NCBI RefSeq assembly: GCF_001039355.2
Contig: NW_019775595.1
Coordinates: 183,032-205,141, forward strand
Direction of reading: 5' to 3'
DNA length: 22,110 nt
From: Lingula anatina
Lineage: Eukaryota; Brachiopoda; Lingulata; Lingulida; Lingulidae
How positions within the stretch are numbered: the stretch's first letter is position 1; every line of letters begins with the position of its first letter. Below the pieces are notes generated by a model. The model had not been told where the DNA came from. It saw only the letters and a program-made list of their open reading frames with translations, and searched no databases. The position numbers and the translations under genes were made by a program. Shown here in pieces: positions 1 to 10,811 of this stretch.

Positions 1-1
1 T

Positions 2-19
2 GGGGGGGGGGGGGGGGGG
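2..19. repeat. Poly-G run at the window edge
   Basis: Uninterrupted run of 18 G. Homopolymers of this length are error-prone, so the true length is uncertain. No function is implied. Confidence 0.9.
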
Positions 20-1410
20 AGACAAGCAACATGAAACCTTGAAGAAGTTATTTACTTTTACTGAAAGATATAGGTCTGTAAACAAAGTTATCAAGCATAC
101 CAAACAAAATATCAACAATAATCAACCAGCATGACAACATCAAATATCATGCCGTAAAATTTTATAAGTATGACTGATTGCAAATTTCACAGAATAGGAA
201 AGGGTCACTTGGGCCAAGGCTCACACAATAGCTGTAGTCTGATACAAGACTGCTGGTCACTAAGGTTGACCAAACACAGACAGTGTAACATGTAGGAAAC
301 AGGACACCAGATACAGGTCAACAGTGAGGTCATCAAGGCATTGACCGGTTCATTGGCCAGTTGTTTGTGTGATTCACATAAGGTCAGTAACTGGTCAATC
401 TCTCTGTACCATTACTGACTGTTGTAATGTATATTTATTTCAACAAAACTATACAATTACAAAGAAACAACTGAGAAGATTTTGGACAGACTGTTCCCAA
501 ATACATGTATTTATTTTCAATTTCAAACCACTTAGCAATTCTTTGGAAAACTTTAAGTATAACAAACTAACTTTAAAAAAGTAACATAAATGGATAAGAG
601 AGACCAGGCAGGCATGATACTTTTTCATTATACTAAATACAATAATTTTTTTACTTACTTGAAAAACTTGAAGCAAGCAGGAATATGAGATAAGGAATGA
701 ATATGAATGGCTGTGAAAATTCTTCGGTTTTCTGCCACTACACTTTTCCTAAAATGAAAAAAATGTAGTATGTATATTTTTCTGCTTTTTAAATGCATCA
801 AATCTCTTTTCCTTAATAAAAATGCCACGAACAATCATGCTTAATATTTTTGTTCAACGACTTAATTAAGACTTCCTCATAAATTGCAAGTTCTAAATAA
901 ATTTAAAACAACATTTCCTGTTTATGTACTTCTGATTTAACTTTTTTCGTTATTAGAATGTCACATATACATAACAGGAAGCTGTCAATTAAAAAAATAT
1001 CTCATATCATATGACAGTCTTATCTCTAACATTTACACCATAATATCCGTAATTTAATTTGTTAAAACCTTGGCAATAAATGAAACTTGGCAAAATCTCT
1101 CTTTTCTTCTAGTAGTTTTTATACAAGTACTTAATCTGAGGCTTAAATTGTTACTTTGTTAAGCTGCACCATGAGTAGAAATTCAAATACTGCTAACAGA
1201 TTCCTGCCTTCCTCACAGCTAATGCAATTGCCACGGCAACATTCACTAAGAGTGCTGCAACAGCCATCAGGGCAAGTTGCACAAATTTACCTTAGATTAT
1301 TTGGTCTACTTCAGCTCAATTTACAGACCTAAGTACTGGTCTAAAATATTTATTTCTATTAGAAACCAGGCACATATTCCATACAGATATTGCACTGCCT
1401 GCTATTGTCT
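20..1410. other. Non-coding block
   Basis: AT-rich DNA with no convincing exon. The open frames at 369-584 (+) and 449-676 (-) are short, overlap on opposite strands and resemble no family I know. The only patterned part is 203-397, where GGTCA or its complement TGACC occurs eight times (see findings). The block could be intron or intergenic DNA. Confidence 0.6.
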
Positions 1411-1850
1411 TACTGCCTGGACAACATGCCTGCTACAACTAAGCCTTTTATGTCACTACATTACTGCCTGGACAATATGCCCATTACAACAAGGCCATTA
1501 GTTTACTACCTGGACAATACACTTACAACTATGCCTATAATGCCACTGCCTTACTGCCTGCAAAATAAGCCTGTTACAACTATGCCTGTCATGTCAATGC
1601 CTTACCACCTGAACAATATGCCCATTATAACTTGGCATGTCATATGTACTAGTACTAGTCGCCACCTTATGCCTGGACAATGTGCCTACTACAACTATTT
1701 ATACTGTCATGCCACTACAAGGACATGTGTCCATTACAACTAGGCTTGTCATGTAACTGCTTCACTGCCTGGACAATATGCCTATTACAACTGGGTCTGT
1801 CATGCCATTGCATTACTGCTTGGACAATATGACTACACTTAACACTATAC
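1411..1850. repeat. Minisatellite, about 51-bp unit
   Basis: The motif TACTGCCTGGACAATATGCC, followed by an ATTACAAC..GCC..TCATG segment, recurs with starts near 1411, 1462, 1504, 1551, 1602, 1667, 1761 and 1813. Common spacings are 51-52 bp, with shorter and longer units from indels. Copies are clearly diverged, so the array is old. Because 51 is divisible by three, one frame stays open for 117 codons (1390-1743) and gives a degenerate 17-residue periodic peptide. That frame begins at TTG, not ATG, and I read it as a by-product of the array rather than a gene. Confidence 0.85.
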
Positions 1851-2513
1851 TAGCTCACTGCCTTAAAGGTGAAACCAATCACTCCCAAAATAGTTCCAAA
1901 ACTGTCTCGGGCCTTACCTGTCCACCTAACACTGTACCAAACTCTCCTCCTTGACACCCAAGTACAGTTAGTGACCACCAGGGTATATAATATCAACTAT
2001 TAGTGGCCACTGGTATATACACATACACATCCGGAGTCATGTTCCACCAACACCAACATACTTTAAGTCTATTGTTAAGAGAACGTTGACTGAGTTTTCA
2101 GAGCAAACAGATATTGGATAATGTGACAACTTGGTCCGGAGTCACAATACACTGTGCTGTGCCAGCTACATGTTATTAGTTGTCTGTGCAAACTTGTCAC
2201 AATAATGTCATACATCAGTGTAAATAACCTTGGCATTTTGGCTCATACTGGATGTTTTGTTAATATATGTAATCATAATTTTAGTGCTGTTTTCTTGATG
2301 GGGGTATCTGTAAATTGCCTATGTCAGTCGGTCTGCCTGCCTGGGTCTACCAGTGTAAATGTCTCTATCCGACCATCCATCCTCAACTTCTCGCCATTTT
2401 TCATTTCTTCTCTCCCCATCCATCTATCAATCCAGCCATCACAGCTACTTGAAATAATCTCACAGAAATAATAATACAACTTGCTATTCAACCAAACCTG
2501 AATCTAGCATCTT
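1851..2513. other. Non-coding block with degenerate CCAT-rich part
   Basis: No exon can be supported. Around 2370-2445 the sequence is a decayed pyrimidine-rich repeat built on CCATCCAT and CTGCCTG-type words. The 105-codon open frame at 2154-2471 runs through this low-complexity part and looks like chance. Confidence 0.6.
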
Positions 2514-2589
2514 AGCTGTGCAAGAGGCTCCCTTGGGTCCCTGCTGGGTCCCCACAGTAACGCATTTCTGAAGCATGTAACCAGAGCAG
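2514..2589 (+). repeat. 76-bp direct repeat, copy 1
   Basis: Begins AGCTGTGCAAGAGG and ends AGAGCAG. It pairs with a copy of identical length at 2894-2969. Shared blocks include AGCTGTGCAAGAGG and CATTTCTGAAGC. The pair brackets the palindromic element at 2606-2864. Confidence 0.8.
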
Positions 2590-2605
2590 ATTATAGGCTC
2601 TCTTA

Positions 2606-2864
2606 GGGAGCATTCAGATAAACCTATAGCATTAGCTGGATCGATCCTACTCCACAATGGATCTTCCTTAGTGCTATTGCAATTGGCTTAAATGTCTGAC
2701 ACGCCTCTTTACCAATAAGTTGCTTGGGGGTAATTAACAAAAAGGGTTCTTTGTTCTCAAAGAGGGGTGTCAGACAAGCCGATTATATAGAAAACACTGT
2801 AGTGGGAATCTGCTCTAGACTTGGATCGATCAGGCTGTTACAGTGTTTGAATCTGAGCATGACC
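2606..2864. mobile_element. Degenerate palindromic MITE, GATCGATC family
   Basis: A diverged foldback element. The left arm carries GGATCGATCC near 2639 and GGCTTAAATGTCTGACACGCCTCTTT near 2685; the right arm carries their inverted counterparts (AAAGAGGGGTGTCAGACAAGCC near 2759 and GGATCGATC near 2823). The core GGGGGTAATTAAC is shared with the copy at 4923. Terminal bases GGGAGCATTCAGAT (left) and inverted GGTCATGCTCAGAT (right) match weakly, next to TTA on the left and TTT on the right. It has no coding capacity, so it would have depended on a transposase from elsewhere. It is the most decayed member here and its exact ends are uncertain. Confidence 0.6.
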
Positions 2865-2869
2865 TTTGG

Positions 2870-2917
2870 GGCTGTGTAAGAGGCTCTCCTTGGAGCTGTG
2901 CAAGAGGTTCTCTTGGT
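2870..2917 (+). repeat. Short tandem duplication of about 24 bp
   Basis: GCTGTGTAAGAGGCTCTCCTTGG is followed at once by GCTGTGCAAGAGGTTCTCTTGG. The second unit is the start of the downstream 76-bp direct repeat, so the beginning of that repeat was copied locally. Confidence 0.75.
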
Positions 2918-2969
2918 CCCCAGCAGGGTCCACAGAGGAACACATTTCTGAAGCGTGTAATCTGAGCAG
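2894..2969 (+). repeat. 76-bp direct repeat, copy 2
   Basis: Same length and orientation as 2514-2589, offset by 380 bp, with scattered substitutions. Open frames on the minus strand here (2783-3063) are shadows of the repeat. Confidence 0.8.
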
Positions 2970-3421
2970 CTGTAATCACCCCCACCATCCCACACTTACA
3001 GATATGTACCAAAAATAAACAGACACTGAACCTTTTCTGCTGGTCAGCTCTAAGTTGAAGCATCTGTACAAACTGCTATTGGTTATATATATATATATTA
3101 TCTATATGAATATCTACAGTAATATCAATTGTGCTTTTGTTCTTTTTAAGGAGAATGGTGAAATAAGAACTTTTAGCTTCAAACTTTACTTTGATTTGCA
3201 GTGAATTAATTAAAAGGAAAACCACAAATGATTGAACAATTTCTTTTTGCCAAATTTTCAGAACTTAGGGTCAAACTCCTGATTTCCCAAACTTAAACAT
3301 TTTATCTAGAACTAATTTTTGCAGTATAAACCAAGACACAAGCAATTTATGTTTGCTTGTAAACATTTATTAAACCAAAGATTATATCAACAATATTTGT
3401 AAATACATGTAGGGAACATGC

Positions 3422-3424
<3 letters not shown>

Positions 3425-3476
<52 letters not shown>
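3425..3476. repeat. (GA)26 microsatellite
   Basis: Perfect dinucleotide run of 52 bp. Such runs are polymorphic, and the assembled length may not be exact. Confidence 0.97.
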
Positions 3477-3478
<2 letters not shown>

Positions 3479-3828
3479 CTAGTATGCCATTTGAACACAA
3501 GTGTGCAATTTGCTATTAGAGACACAACATTGAGAACTAATATCAAACTACAGGATGTTAAAAACAGTGCTGGTAATGGGTCACAGAGGTTTTGTAGAAT
3601 AGAATATGCTCTTCTAACTCATCCATAAATGATTTTTTCTGCTTACATGCATGTAAAAGGTTTTTAAGGCAGTAAATTACACTGTACCCCCTGAGACATC
3701 TTATTGATCACTAACTTACAAAAAAATCTGAAGTGCAATGAACTTTCACATTCTGCCAGACAGTTCTTAAAAGGTTCATGTGTATCTTAAAGTTGAAGTA
3801 AGCCCCCCTCTCCTTCTCCTCCCAGCAT

Positions 3829-3880
3829 TTCACACATACGTGCACATGCATGCACATGCACACACATACACAAACACAGT
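3829..3880. repeat. CA-rich degenerate microsatellite
   Basis: Alternating purine-pyrimidine tract of CACA, GCATGCACATG and CACATACAC words. It resembles the reverse complement of the longer TG/GCATG tract at 13898-14026. Confidence 0.8.
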
Positions 3881-4922
3881 AGTGAAAACAGAACTTTCCT
3901 CCATGTATCCCCCCCTATCTCCCACTTTTTGAAAATCTTCCATAAAACATTTTTGACAATTCCACCCTTATTAATACAGCTTAAAAAGATTTAATACGAG
4001 GTGAAAATAATTATACTAAAGGCAAATATTTTGACTTCCTTTCCAGAAGAACACCAAAAACTACCATGTTTCCAACAGTGGCTGTGATACTTTGAACATC
4101 AAACATCATTCCCCAAATATCTCTTCCTAACTATATTACCTACTTGTTTGAATTCTGCAAGATATATGATCGCTGAAGTACATTACTCGTCTTCTCCTGG
4201 TACCTAATAAATGTAATCCCACTTGGAAACTGACATAATCTCTTTTATACCAAGCAGTATTACAAGACCAGCTCCCTGCTGGAATACAGCTTACTTGGAA
4301 ATAATTATTAAGAAACCCCTCATCATATCCCAGGAGAGTAAAGTGCATCTTTACAGGTCTGTGAACTCTGTGGTACTTATGCCAGGTAAATTTACAGGGT
4401 GCTCCAAAAATTTTGCCATATTATATGTTTGCTTCAGCCAGTAACAGCCTAAGATACAGAAGAACTGGAAAGGCACTACTATTCTTTCATTAGAATCCTT
4501 GTTACAGTCTTGTGGTCCTTATAATCAATGTACTCAATAGACCAAGGACTGTTTAATTTAAAGTACTAGTACTGAACTGATTCATAAGCACTATCATGTG
4601 AATGTTGAACCAGTCAAAAACAGTCGAAGCAAAATTTGCCAGATCACACAGAACAGTATGGTAGGTCCAACTATGATCTCAACCCAATGTCATAATCTCA
4701 GCCCTTAATAAAGTTTTAAGAATTCATAAAATAGACCCAGTCTCAGAAAATCATAATGATCTGAGACTGCAGCAGACAAGGTCTCAGCTCATACTCAGTA
4801 ATCTTATTTTTGCAGCCCCTAGCATGATCTTTGACACCAGCTCACCTTGCGATCTACTTAACTCCTCGATTACAATACCTCTCACCTGTTCTATGACAAC
4901 ATCACGCCTCAGTCTACTCTTA

Positions 4923-5147
4923 CACCCCATTTCCTTAGATTTTTAGATCGATCTATCCCTGTGGGGAGTCTCACTAGATTACTGTCAGCTTGGCCGGCTT
5001 AAGCGTCTGTCCCGCCTACTAAAAGCTGCAAGAGGGTAATTAACTATGGTGCCCGCTCGGCTGACTGCAATTTAGCGTGAACCCCCAGGGAATGGGTCGA
5101 TCTAAATCTTAATCTCTGGATCGATCTAAATCTCTGGGAATGCACCC
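4923..5147 (-). mobile_element. Palindromic MITE, AGATCGATCT family
   Basis: A 225-bp element flanked on both sides by TTA (4920-4922 and 5148-5150). The left end is CACCCCATTTCC; the right end, inverted, is GGGTGCATTCCCAGAG. Both ends are followed inward by AGATCGATCT-type blocks. The interior (GGCTTAAGCGTCTGTCCCGCC, then GTAATTAAC, then AACCCCCAGGGA) is the reverse complement of the copies at 10439 and 16786, so this copy is inserted in the opposite orientation. TAA/TTA target duplication and GG-starting ends fit the PIF/Harbinger superfamily. It encodes nothing and so is non-autonomous. Confidence 0.78.
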
Positions 5148-7310
5148 TTATTAGGTCCCAAGGTTGATGTCTTCTTTATTCTGTCTTCTATAAGCTTTAC
5201 CTATGGTTCAACCGTTACTAGTATACAAAATAAACTGAGAACAAGGTACACTAGAAAGTGCATTAAACAGTGAAATAAAAAATATATATTGTCAACCATC
5301 TGACTCAGTATCTTATTGTCTACATGAAACCTCTGATCTGTCAAAATAATTGAATTCTTACTTGCCAAATCATGTTTTCCATGAAATGTTGTTTCAACAC
5401 TACCTTATGCTTCAGTTTTATTGTTAATGAAATGTATTCTTATTTTCTATTAATAAAAACTACTAGTATTTGGTCTTCAGAGGCCTGTCGTTAAAATGGT
5501 GCTGGTAAAACACAAAAGTTATATCCTTCCTTCCTGACCTAGGGTTAATAGCCATAAGTTAATATATTGTATTCTTTGAAAAAAGTAACTGCAATTACAA
5601 GAAGCATTCCAATCTTTATTGGATCAAATCTTATAAACTGTGAAACTTAATCAGTCCCAGATCAAAGGTACTAGTACACTTAATTTTCACCTGATCCTAT
5701 GCCCCAGTACGACATCAAAAATAGCAAACTAATTTAGATTATATCTTTAATCTAAACTGAACTTAGATGAACCATAATCATAGTCTTTTCATTTCAAAAC
5801 CTTAATAATTCCTGTCTACAGAGATTTTATGTACTGATTTCATTTTCCTTTTTATAACAGTTAATGCACCAGTGAACTTTAAAAAATCCTGAGCTTGTGT
5901 TTGATAACTGAATGTAAACTTTCCAGTTCACCAAAAAGTAGAGCAGCATGTACTCCTTTTCACACTTTAAAAAAGTCACCTCATTAAATGTAAAGTGTCC
6001 TCTATTCATAAGCTCAAACTGTATTTAACTGTTTAAAAAATTACCTTTTATCACATTATTAGAACCTACTATTAACATTTTAGGCTTTCACTAACATAAT
6101 ATTTAGTACATGTATCGCCTATCTAGGTATAACAATTCCCAAAAACAAATGTGAAGTATTAAATTTTTTAAAATCCCACTCACAGCACTGCAACTAAAGA
6201 GAACAATGTGTCCAAGTTTATATACCTTAACTACTGCATTCATCTATTGCCTTCACGATGTATGTGCTGCTCTCTCAGCAAAATTTCTCTGCATGAGAAG
6301 TGATAGAGCTGAAGAATTTTAGATTTTTAAAAAAGTATGCAATGAAATTGGACAGTTCAATTACAGATGAATTCCCAGTCAAGATAGACTTTGTTGTGCG
6401 TGTGTGTTTTACAAACTGAAGAGAAACCAAAGATGAAACAAGTGCCAACACTGATGAAAGAACTGATAAAGGTCCCAAGCAATACACCTACAAGGTGGTC
6501 ACTGTATTGACAAATGTTCTCTTCTTTGCATTTATCTTAAAGAGTCTAGTATACATGTATCTTAGTCTAGGACAAAAACACAAAAGAAGCTGAATAAATA
6601 GACAACCATTCTAAACAAATAAAACAAAAGTGATTTTAAACAGTGACAACCAAATCAATACCCCTACAACACACTGCCTATCATATATCATGTATAACAC
6701 AGAAAACATTGTAAGAGGAGTAATTAAAGGTGTTGTACAATCTCCAGACAACACATGTATCCATCATGTTGAGTGTGTTGTTGTCGTCTCTGAACCAAAT
6801 AGCGCGACACTGTGATTACACGCAGTGATAAATCGGCTGCACTCTGGAAGCCACTACTGTCACAGTACAAAGGAGCGCTGAGCTGGTTTACTGAGCTGGT
6901 TTACGCTTTGTATGGGACTATACAAGACATTGGTCACAGTACCTGTCCATTTGTCTTTTTGGACTTCCTGTTTCAATTTTGGACAGCCTTTTTATTTTAA
7001 AAGATCTTTATCATTGGAGCATACGGAGCCTAGATGGTTTGTCTCAGTAAGAACATGAGCTGAGAGACTCTATTCACAATCTTGCCCATTTCCCATGACA
7101 GTAATTTACAGCTGGGACTGTGTCATTTTAACAGCAAAAACATGGAGCAGCCCCAAAACCAACTGGATACAGTCCCATATATAACTATAATCAATGTCAT
7201 TTTAATTGTTTCATAAGTCTAGCTCTGTCCCATCCCTAGGTTACTAATTATATTCTAGTCTAGCAGGTACCCCTTTGATGTTTGTTATCAAGTCCCATGT
7301 CACCTTCCCT
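5148..7310. other. Non-coding block
   Basis: AT-rich with no supportable exon. Open frames (for example 5827-6009 minus, 6275-6487 minus and 6812-7000 plus) lack matched splice signals and recognisable composition. A 12-bp word AGCTGGTTTACT/G is duplicated in tandem near 6890-6906. ACAACACACT (about 6666) faces AGTGTGTTGT (about 6771) as a weak inverted pair. Confidence 0.55.
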
Positions 7311-7333
7311 GGGGGGGGGGGGGGGGGGGGGGG
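7311..7333. repeat. Poly-G run, 23 bp
   Basis: Uninterrupted G tract, rare in AT-rich DNA. It could form G-quadruplex structure, or its length may be a sequencing artefact. Confidence 0.92.
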
Positions 7334-9482
7334 TTTGCACTGACTTCAAAGGTGAGAGAGTAATTGTTACTTGCCCTGTAAAACAGTCTTCCAGGTTATA
7401 AACTCTTTGGAGCTGGCAGTGCTTCTGATTATTACTACTACTTCAAAGTGAATTTAAGCTTAACTGCCAAAATTTAGAAATATTCTACAAATAATCCTTA
7501 AGTCAAATACTTTTCAATCACATCTTTTACATCATCCTAGTGCAGAATTATAAATGTAACATAATATTTAACTAATACACACCACTGCTAAGAACCTCAA
7601 AATTAACACTTTTGAAGCAAAAACAGGGTCTGAAATAATCTATATCAATCCAAAATTAAATACTTTAGAACAGGGCAAAAGAAAACAATACTAGTACTGT
7701 ACACCATATGGGTGCACTGTCCAATGCATTAAGACAATCATCCACAAGTAATTAATGCAACCTTATCTGTTTAACAAATGAATAGATTGAGGCATCATAA
7801 TACCCCACAATGTGGAAATTATGTAGATTTGACACCTCCATGTCTCGACAATGACTTATTTATATCTGTCTGACCTCTAAGAATATCATACCATGTAAGC
7901 TAGATTTTTTTCTCAATCAGCATGGATGATCATTTAGCGAACTTAAAATAAAAGACACTTTAATTGTGACAAATTGCATAAAAACTGTAGTTGTAAGGAT
8001 CAAAATAGGTCCTGAGTCACTGATAAAGGTGTTGTGTTATGTCATCAATATTTTGTTTCATAGAAAAAGTTTTAATATAATATGTATATTGTAATTCTTT
8101 TACATTTTCATACCTTAAAACAGAAGATATTTTCTGCTTAAGTGTAAAGACAGTAATGTTGTATTTAGAAAATGAGATTTACTCATCCATCCATATATTT
8201 TTGTAATTTAAAAAAGATTAATTTCATCTTTATTTATATGAGAATGTTCGATGTTCTAAATGATATCATCCCCGACAAGAGAGCCCAGAGAAGTCTAGAA
8301 GTAACTTCTAACAGGGTCGTCACAGTCAGTGGAGAGTTGACAGATGTCATATGCCTAATGTCAAGCTCTGTCACACCTCCTAAGTGATATCATCTACAAG
8401 CTGGCACTGCTAGATGACATCAAAAGTGACATCAAAGGTTGTCTCCCCACACACAAACCCTGTTGACAAGATTACAGAATATAGCAGCGTGAAGACATGG
8501 TGATTGTCATATCAGGTTACTGAAAAGACTGCAACATACCTAAAACTTCTAAGGCTGACAGGTTATGACACTTGTAGCAGATGTAAAGATGTGTTTTTTG
8601 ATTGTATAAAATGTGGAAGATACGGACTGCGCATCTAGTATTGCTTTCCCTCCCCTTCCTCTAACTCGATGCTTGGGTAACTCTGCCATAGGGACTAACC
8701 TGGCATTTTGTTATTGTAACTGTTCAAAGTAAATACTGACATGTAGGATAATAATAATAATAATTATAAAGATGTGTGTTATATTTATAATGCCAAAAAA
8801 GTTAAAATAAAAAAAGACATGTCGGAAATTAATACAGATTTTGAGATGCACATGTACACTTTTTGAAAACTGTTAAAACTGACATTGATAAATGTACAAG
8901 AGGAATGTATGTAACAGTAAAAGTTGACATAATGACAACTTGACATGAAGAAGTACTTTCTCATTCCAACAACAAACATCCTGCCGATTAAATGTTCTTT
9001 TTTCATTGGAAATAGTGCCTTAGATAGCTGTAACTGAGGCCCTTTAGCCATTAAACTTCTATTTGTCTGGTGGTATGGTAATTACTGGAAATTTCTGCAC
9101 CCCTCACACATATTATTATTATTTTACGTTTAAAAGATTGAACATTTTCAGTTATTCACAAAAATATACCTTTTGAGAGAAAGCCAATTCACTTTTCAGA
9201 ACTTTATTACCAACAAAACATTGTTTTGGGGACTATTAGTGATTTTTTTTCCCGATTTTTTTTTTAGTTTTTACCATAAATTGCTTGTCATGCAAGGCAA
9301 TATATATACATTCACTAATGTCAGACAAGGTTTTATGCATGGGACATTTGTTTTTGTCAAATCAGTGTAAATAACCTTCAAGAAAAGATAACAAACAGGG
9401 CATTTACCATGAAACATCCAGAATAACAATCATTCTTCGTCCTAGTAACAACCTACTAGTAGTAAGGGATATCTTTATATTC

Positions 9483-9484
<2 letters not shown>
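7334..9484. other. Non-coding block
   Basis: AT-rich, with an (ATA)n stretch near 8749-8766. The plus-strand frame 8172-8387 has a more balanced composition at its end (8245-8387) but no ATG-plus-splice context I can defend. The minus-strand frame 8785-9051 starts with an ATG at 9051 but resembles no known protein. Confidence 0.5.

Positions 9485-9528
<44 letters not shown>
9485..9528. repeat. Poly-A run, 44 bp
   Basis: Perfect A tract. It could be a retroposon tail, but I see no upstream retroelement and no flanking duplication, so a simple homopolymer is the safer reading. Confidence 0.93.
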
Positions 9529-9529
<1 letters not shown>

Positions 9530-10438
9530 ATCCACAAAATCTATAGACTATGGACTAGCTTAGCATGCTCTCTATCATATACCACAGTCTGTACACGATG
9601 TATTGCACTGACAAATCTCAAGACTTACCTCATTTACCTGCTGTATCTACTAGTACCTGTGGAAACCTGTCTCAAGTCATCGGTCATCTTTCACTGTCCC
9701 TCACTGGACACTGAATACATGAAGCAGGGGTCATCGGCTAATTAATACCTCTGGTGTCCAGGCCATGCGCACAGCTTTACATCAAGTTAAAAGTTGGGCC
9801 TCTTCCTACTACTACAGGGCAATATTGCAGCAGATGGTGTCTTTAATATATCAAGTTATGACATTCTGGTTTACAATGACACCTCATGGCTAACTTGTTT
9901 CCATAACATTTGACTGGAGTTTTATGTCCGTAGCAGTCTAGAGACAGTGAATTCATTACCCAAACAAAATAAAGTCTTTTTTAAAATTAAAATTTGCAAT
10001 TTTTACCACAATAATTCACTAACCAAATTAAACTAGTTTAGCAAATGGATTTTACAAAGCCTATATTAGTTAATGTCTGACAGTAATGAGAACTATAACC
10101 TAACTCCAGCAGACTACAAAACTGATTGCACATTTCTTGTTTTGAGCCAACAGACAACCCAAGTGCTGCTGAAATCAACTTAGACACTGCTTCCTAAACA
10201 CAATCTAGTCTCATGTTAGAAAACAAGACCCTATGAATCCTTTTCACAAAATAATGTAAGCCAGAAAAAGAGGTCTAAACCTTCAGCTGCAATATTTAAT
10301 TCAATTGGACTACTACTAACTAACATCTTTGTCTAAAAATTAAGTCTAATTTTTAGACAAAGACCAAGCCCTTGCCAGCTATCAGCCCAGTTTACTTGTC
10401 TTATGGAGGACTTATTTTGGCAAAACATCTCTAACTAA
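9529..10438. other. Non-coding block
   Basis: No supportable exon. On the minus strand GAG|GTAAGTC (around 9627) looks like a donor and TTTCCACAG (around 9660) like an acceptor, but the 28 bp between them contain stops in all three frames. Confidence 0.5.
10326..10363. repeat. Perfect 17-bp hairpin with 4-nt loop
   Basis: Arms TCTTTGTCTAAAAATTA (10326-10342) and its exact complement (10347-10363) enclose the loop AGTC. The stem is too short for a typical animal pre-microRNA. It is either a chance or mutational inverted duplication or a small structural signal. Confidence 0.85.
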
Positions 10439-10630
10439 GACCCCATTTCCAGAGATTAGATCGATCTACTTTAGATCGACCTAACTCCCTGGGGGTTCTC
10501 GCTAAAAGTTAATTACACCCTTACAGCTTGTAGTAGGCAGGACGGACATTTAAGCCGGATTATCTGACAGTAATCTAGTGACAGTAATCTAGCGGGGATA
10601 GATCGATCTAAAAGCTCTGGGAATACAGCC
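10439..10630 (+). mobile_element. Palindromic MITE, AGATCGATCT family
   Basis: A 192-bp element between TAA (10436-10438) and TAA (10631-10633). The ends GACCCCATTTCCAGAG and, inverted, GGCTGTATTCCCAGAG agree at 11 of 16 positions and are followed by AGATCGATCTA blocks on both sides. The interior closely matches the copy at 16786 (CTCCCTGGGGGTTCTCGCTAA, GTTAATTAC, GTAGGCAGGA, ATTTAAGCCGGATTATCTGA). Target triplet and end sequence suggest PIF/Harbinger. It has no open frame. Its right-hand TAA is also the left-hand TAA of the next element. Confidence 0.82.
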
Positions 10631-10633
10631 TAA

Positions 10634-10808
10634 GGTTGCATTCAGAACAGTGGACTAACTAGTCTGAGGATCAAATATGGCCACCCACTCCAAAGTTTGC
10701 CTTCTAATCCGCTCATAGGCACTGAATAGATTCCCCGTGGGGAAGTTTTCAAGTGGGTGGGCCGTATTTGACCCTCGGACTAGTTAGTCCACTGTTCTGA
10801 ATAAGGCC
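10634..10808. mobile_element. Second MITE type with inverted repeats over 60 bp
   Basis: A 175-bp foldback element between TAA (10631-10633) and TAA (10809-10811). The left arm runs GGTTGCATTCAGAACAGTGG to about CCACCCACT; the right arm, inverted, begins GGCCTTATTCAGAACAGTGG and matches it with only a few differences. The unpaired centre is about 55 bp. The end pattern GG..N..TATTC/CATTC resembles the AGATCGATCT family's GGCTGTATTC, so both may be mobilised by the same PIF/Harbinger-like transposase. No coding capacity. The well-matched arms suggest a fairly recent insertion. Confidence 0.85.
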
Positions 10809-10811
10809 TAA

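Larger units (their letters stand above)
2970..4922. other. Non-coding block with microsatellites
   Basis: No exon can be supported with confidence. It contains a short TA run (about 3084-3099), a long GA run, a CA-rich stretch and a small inverted repeat (arms 4738-4747 and 4760-4769, CAGTCTCAGA against its complement). A minus-strand frame near 4292-4348 ends at a GTAAGC donor, and another lies at about 4775-4915. Both are discussed under rejected items. Confidence 0.55.

Noticed and set aside
1277-1743. Long plus-strand frames over the minisatellite
   Set aside because: They start at non-ATG codons and are explained by a repeat unit of 51 bp; no splice or family evidence.
4289-4360. Minus-strand frame ending YFQ|GTAAGC, starting MHFTLLGYDEGFLNN
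   Set aside because: The donor is plausible, but the acceptor is ambiguous (two CACAG sites 9 bp apart), the phase cannot be linked to the candidate exons upstream, and no family is recognised.
4775-4915. Minus-strand open stretch with RRDVVIEQVRGIVIEEL
   Set aside because: It is protein-like but runs up to the MITE boundary, has no clear acceptor, and contains two internal GTGAG donors. It may be a decayed repeat.
8245-8387. Plus-strand frame with balanced composition (DVLNDIIPDKRAQRSLEV)
   Set aside because: Built partly on repeated GATATCAT/GATGTCAT words, no splice acceptor or donor in phase, no recognised family.
8541-8571. Minus-strand mini-exon reading CHNLSALEVL between a CTACAAG acceptor and a GTATGT donor
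   Set aside because: 31 bp is too short to stand alone. With free choice of phase, many such segments can be found in 16 kb.
9485-9528. Poly-A as a retroposon tail
   Set aside because: No retroelement sequence or target duplication found beside it.
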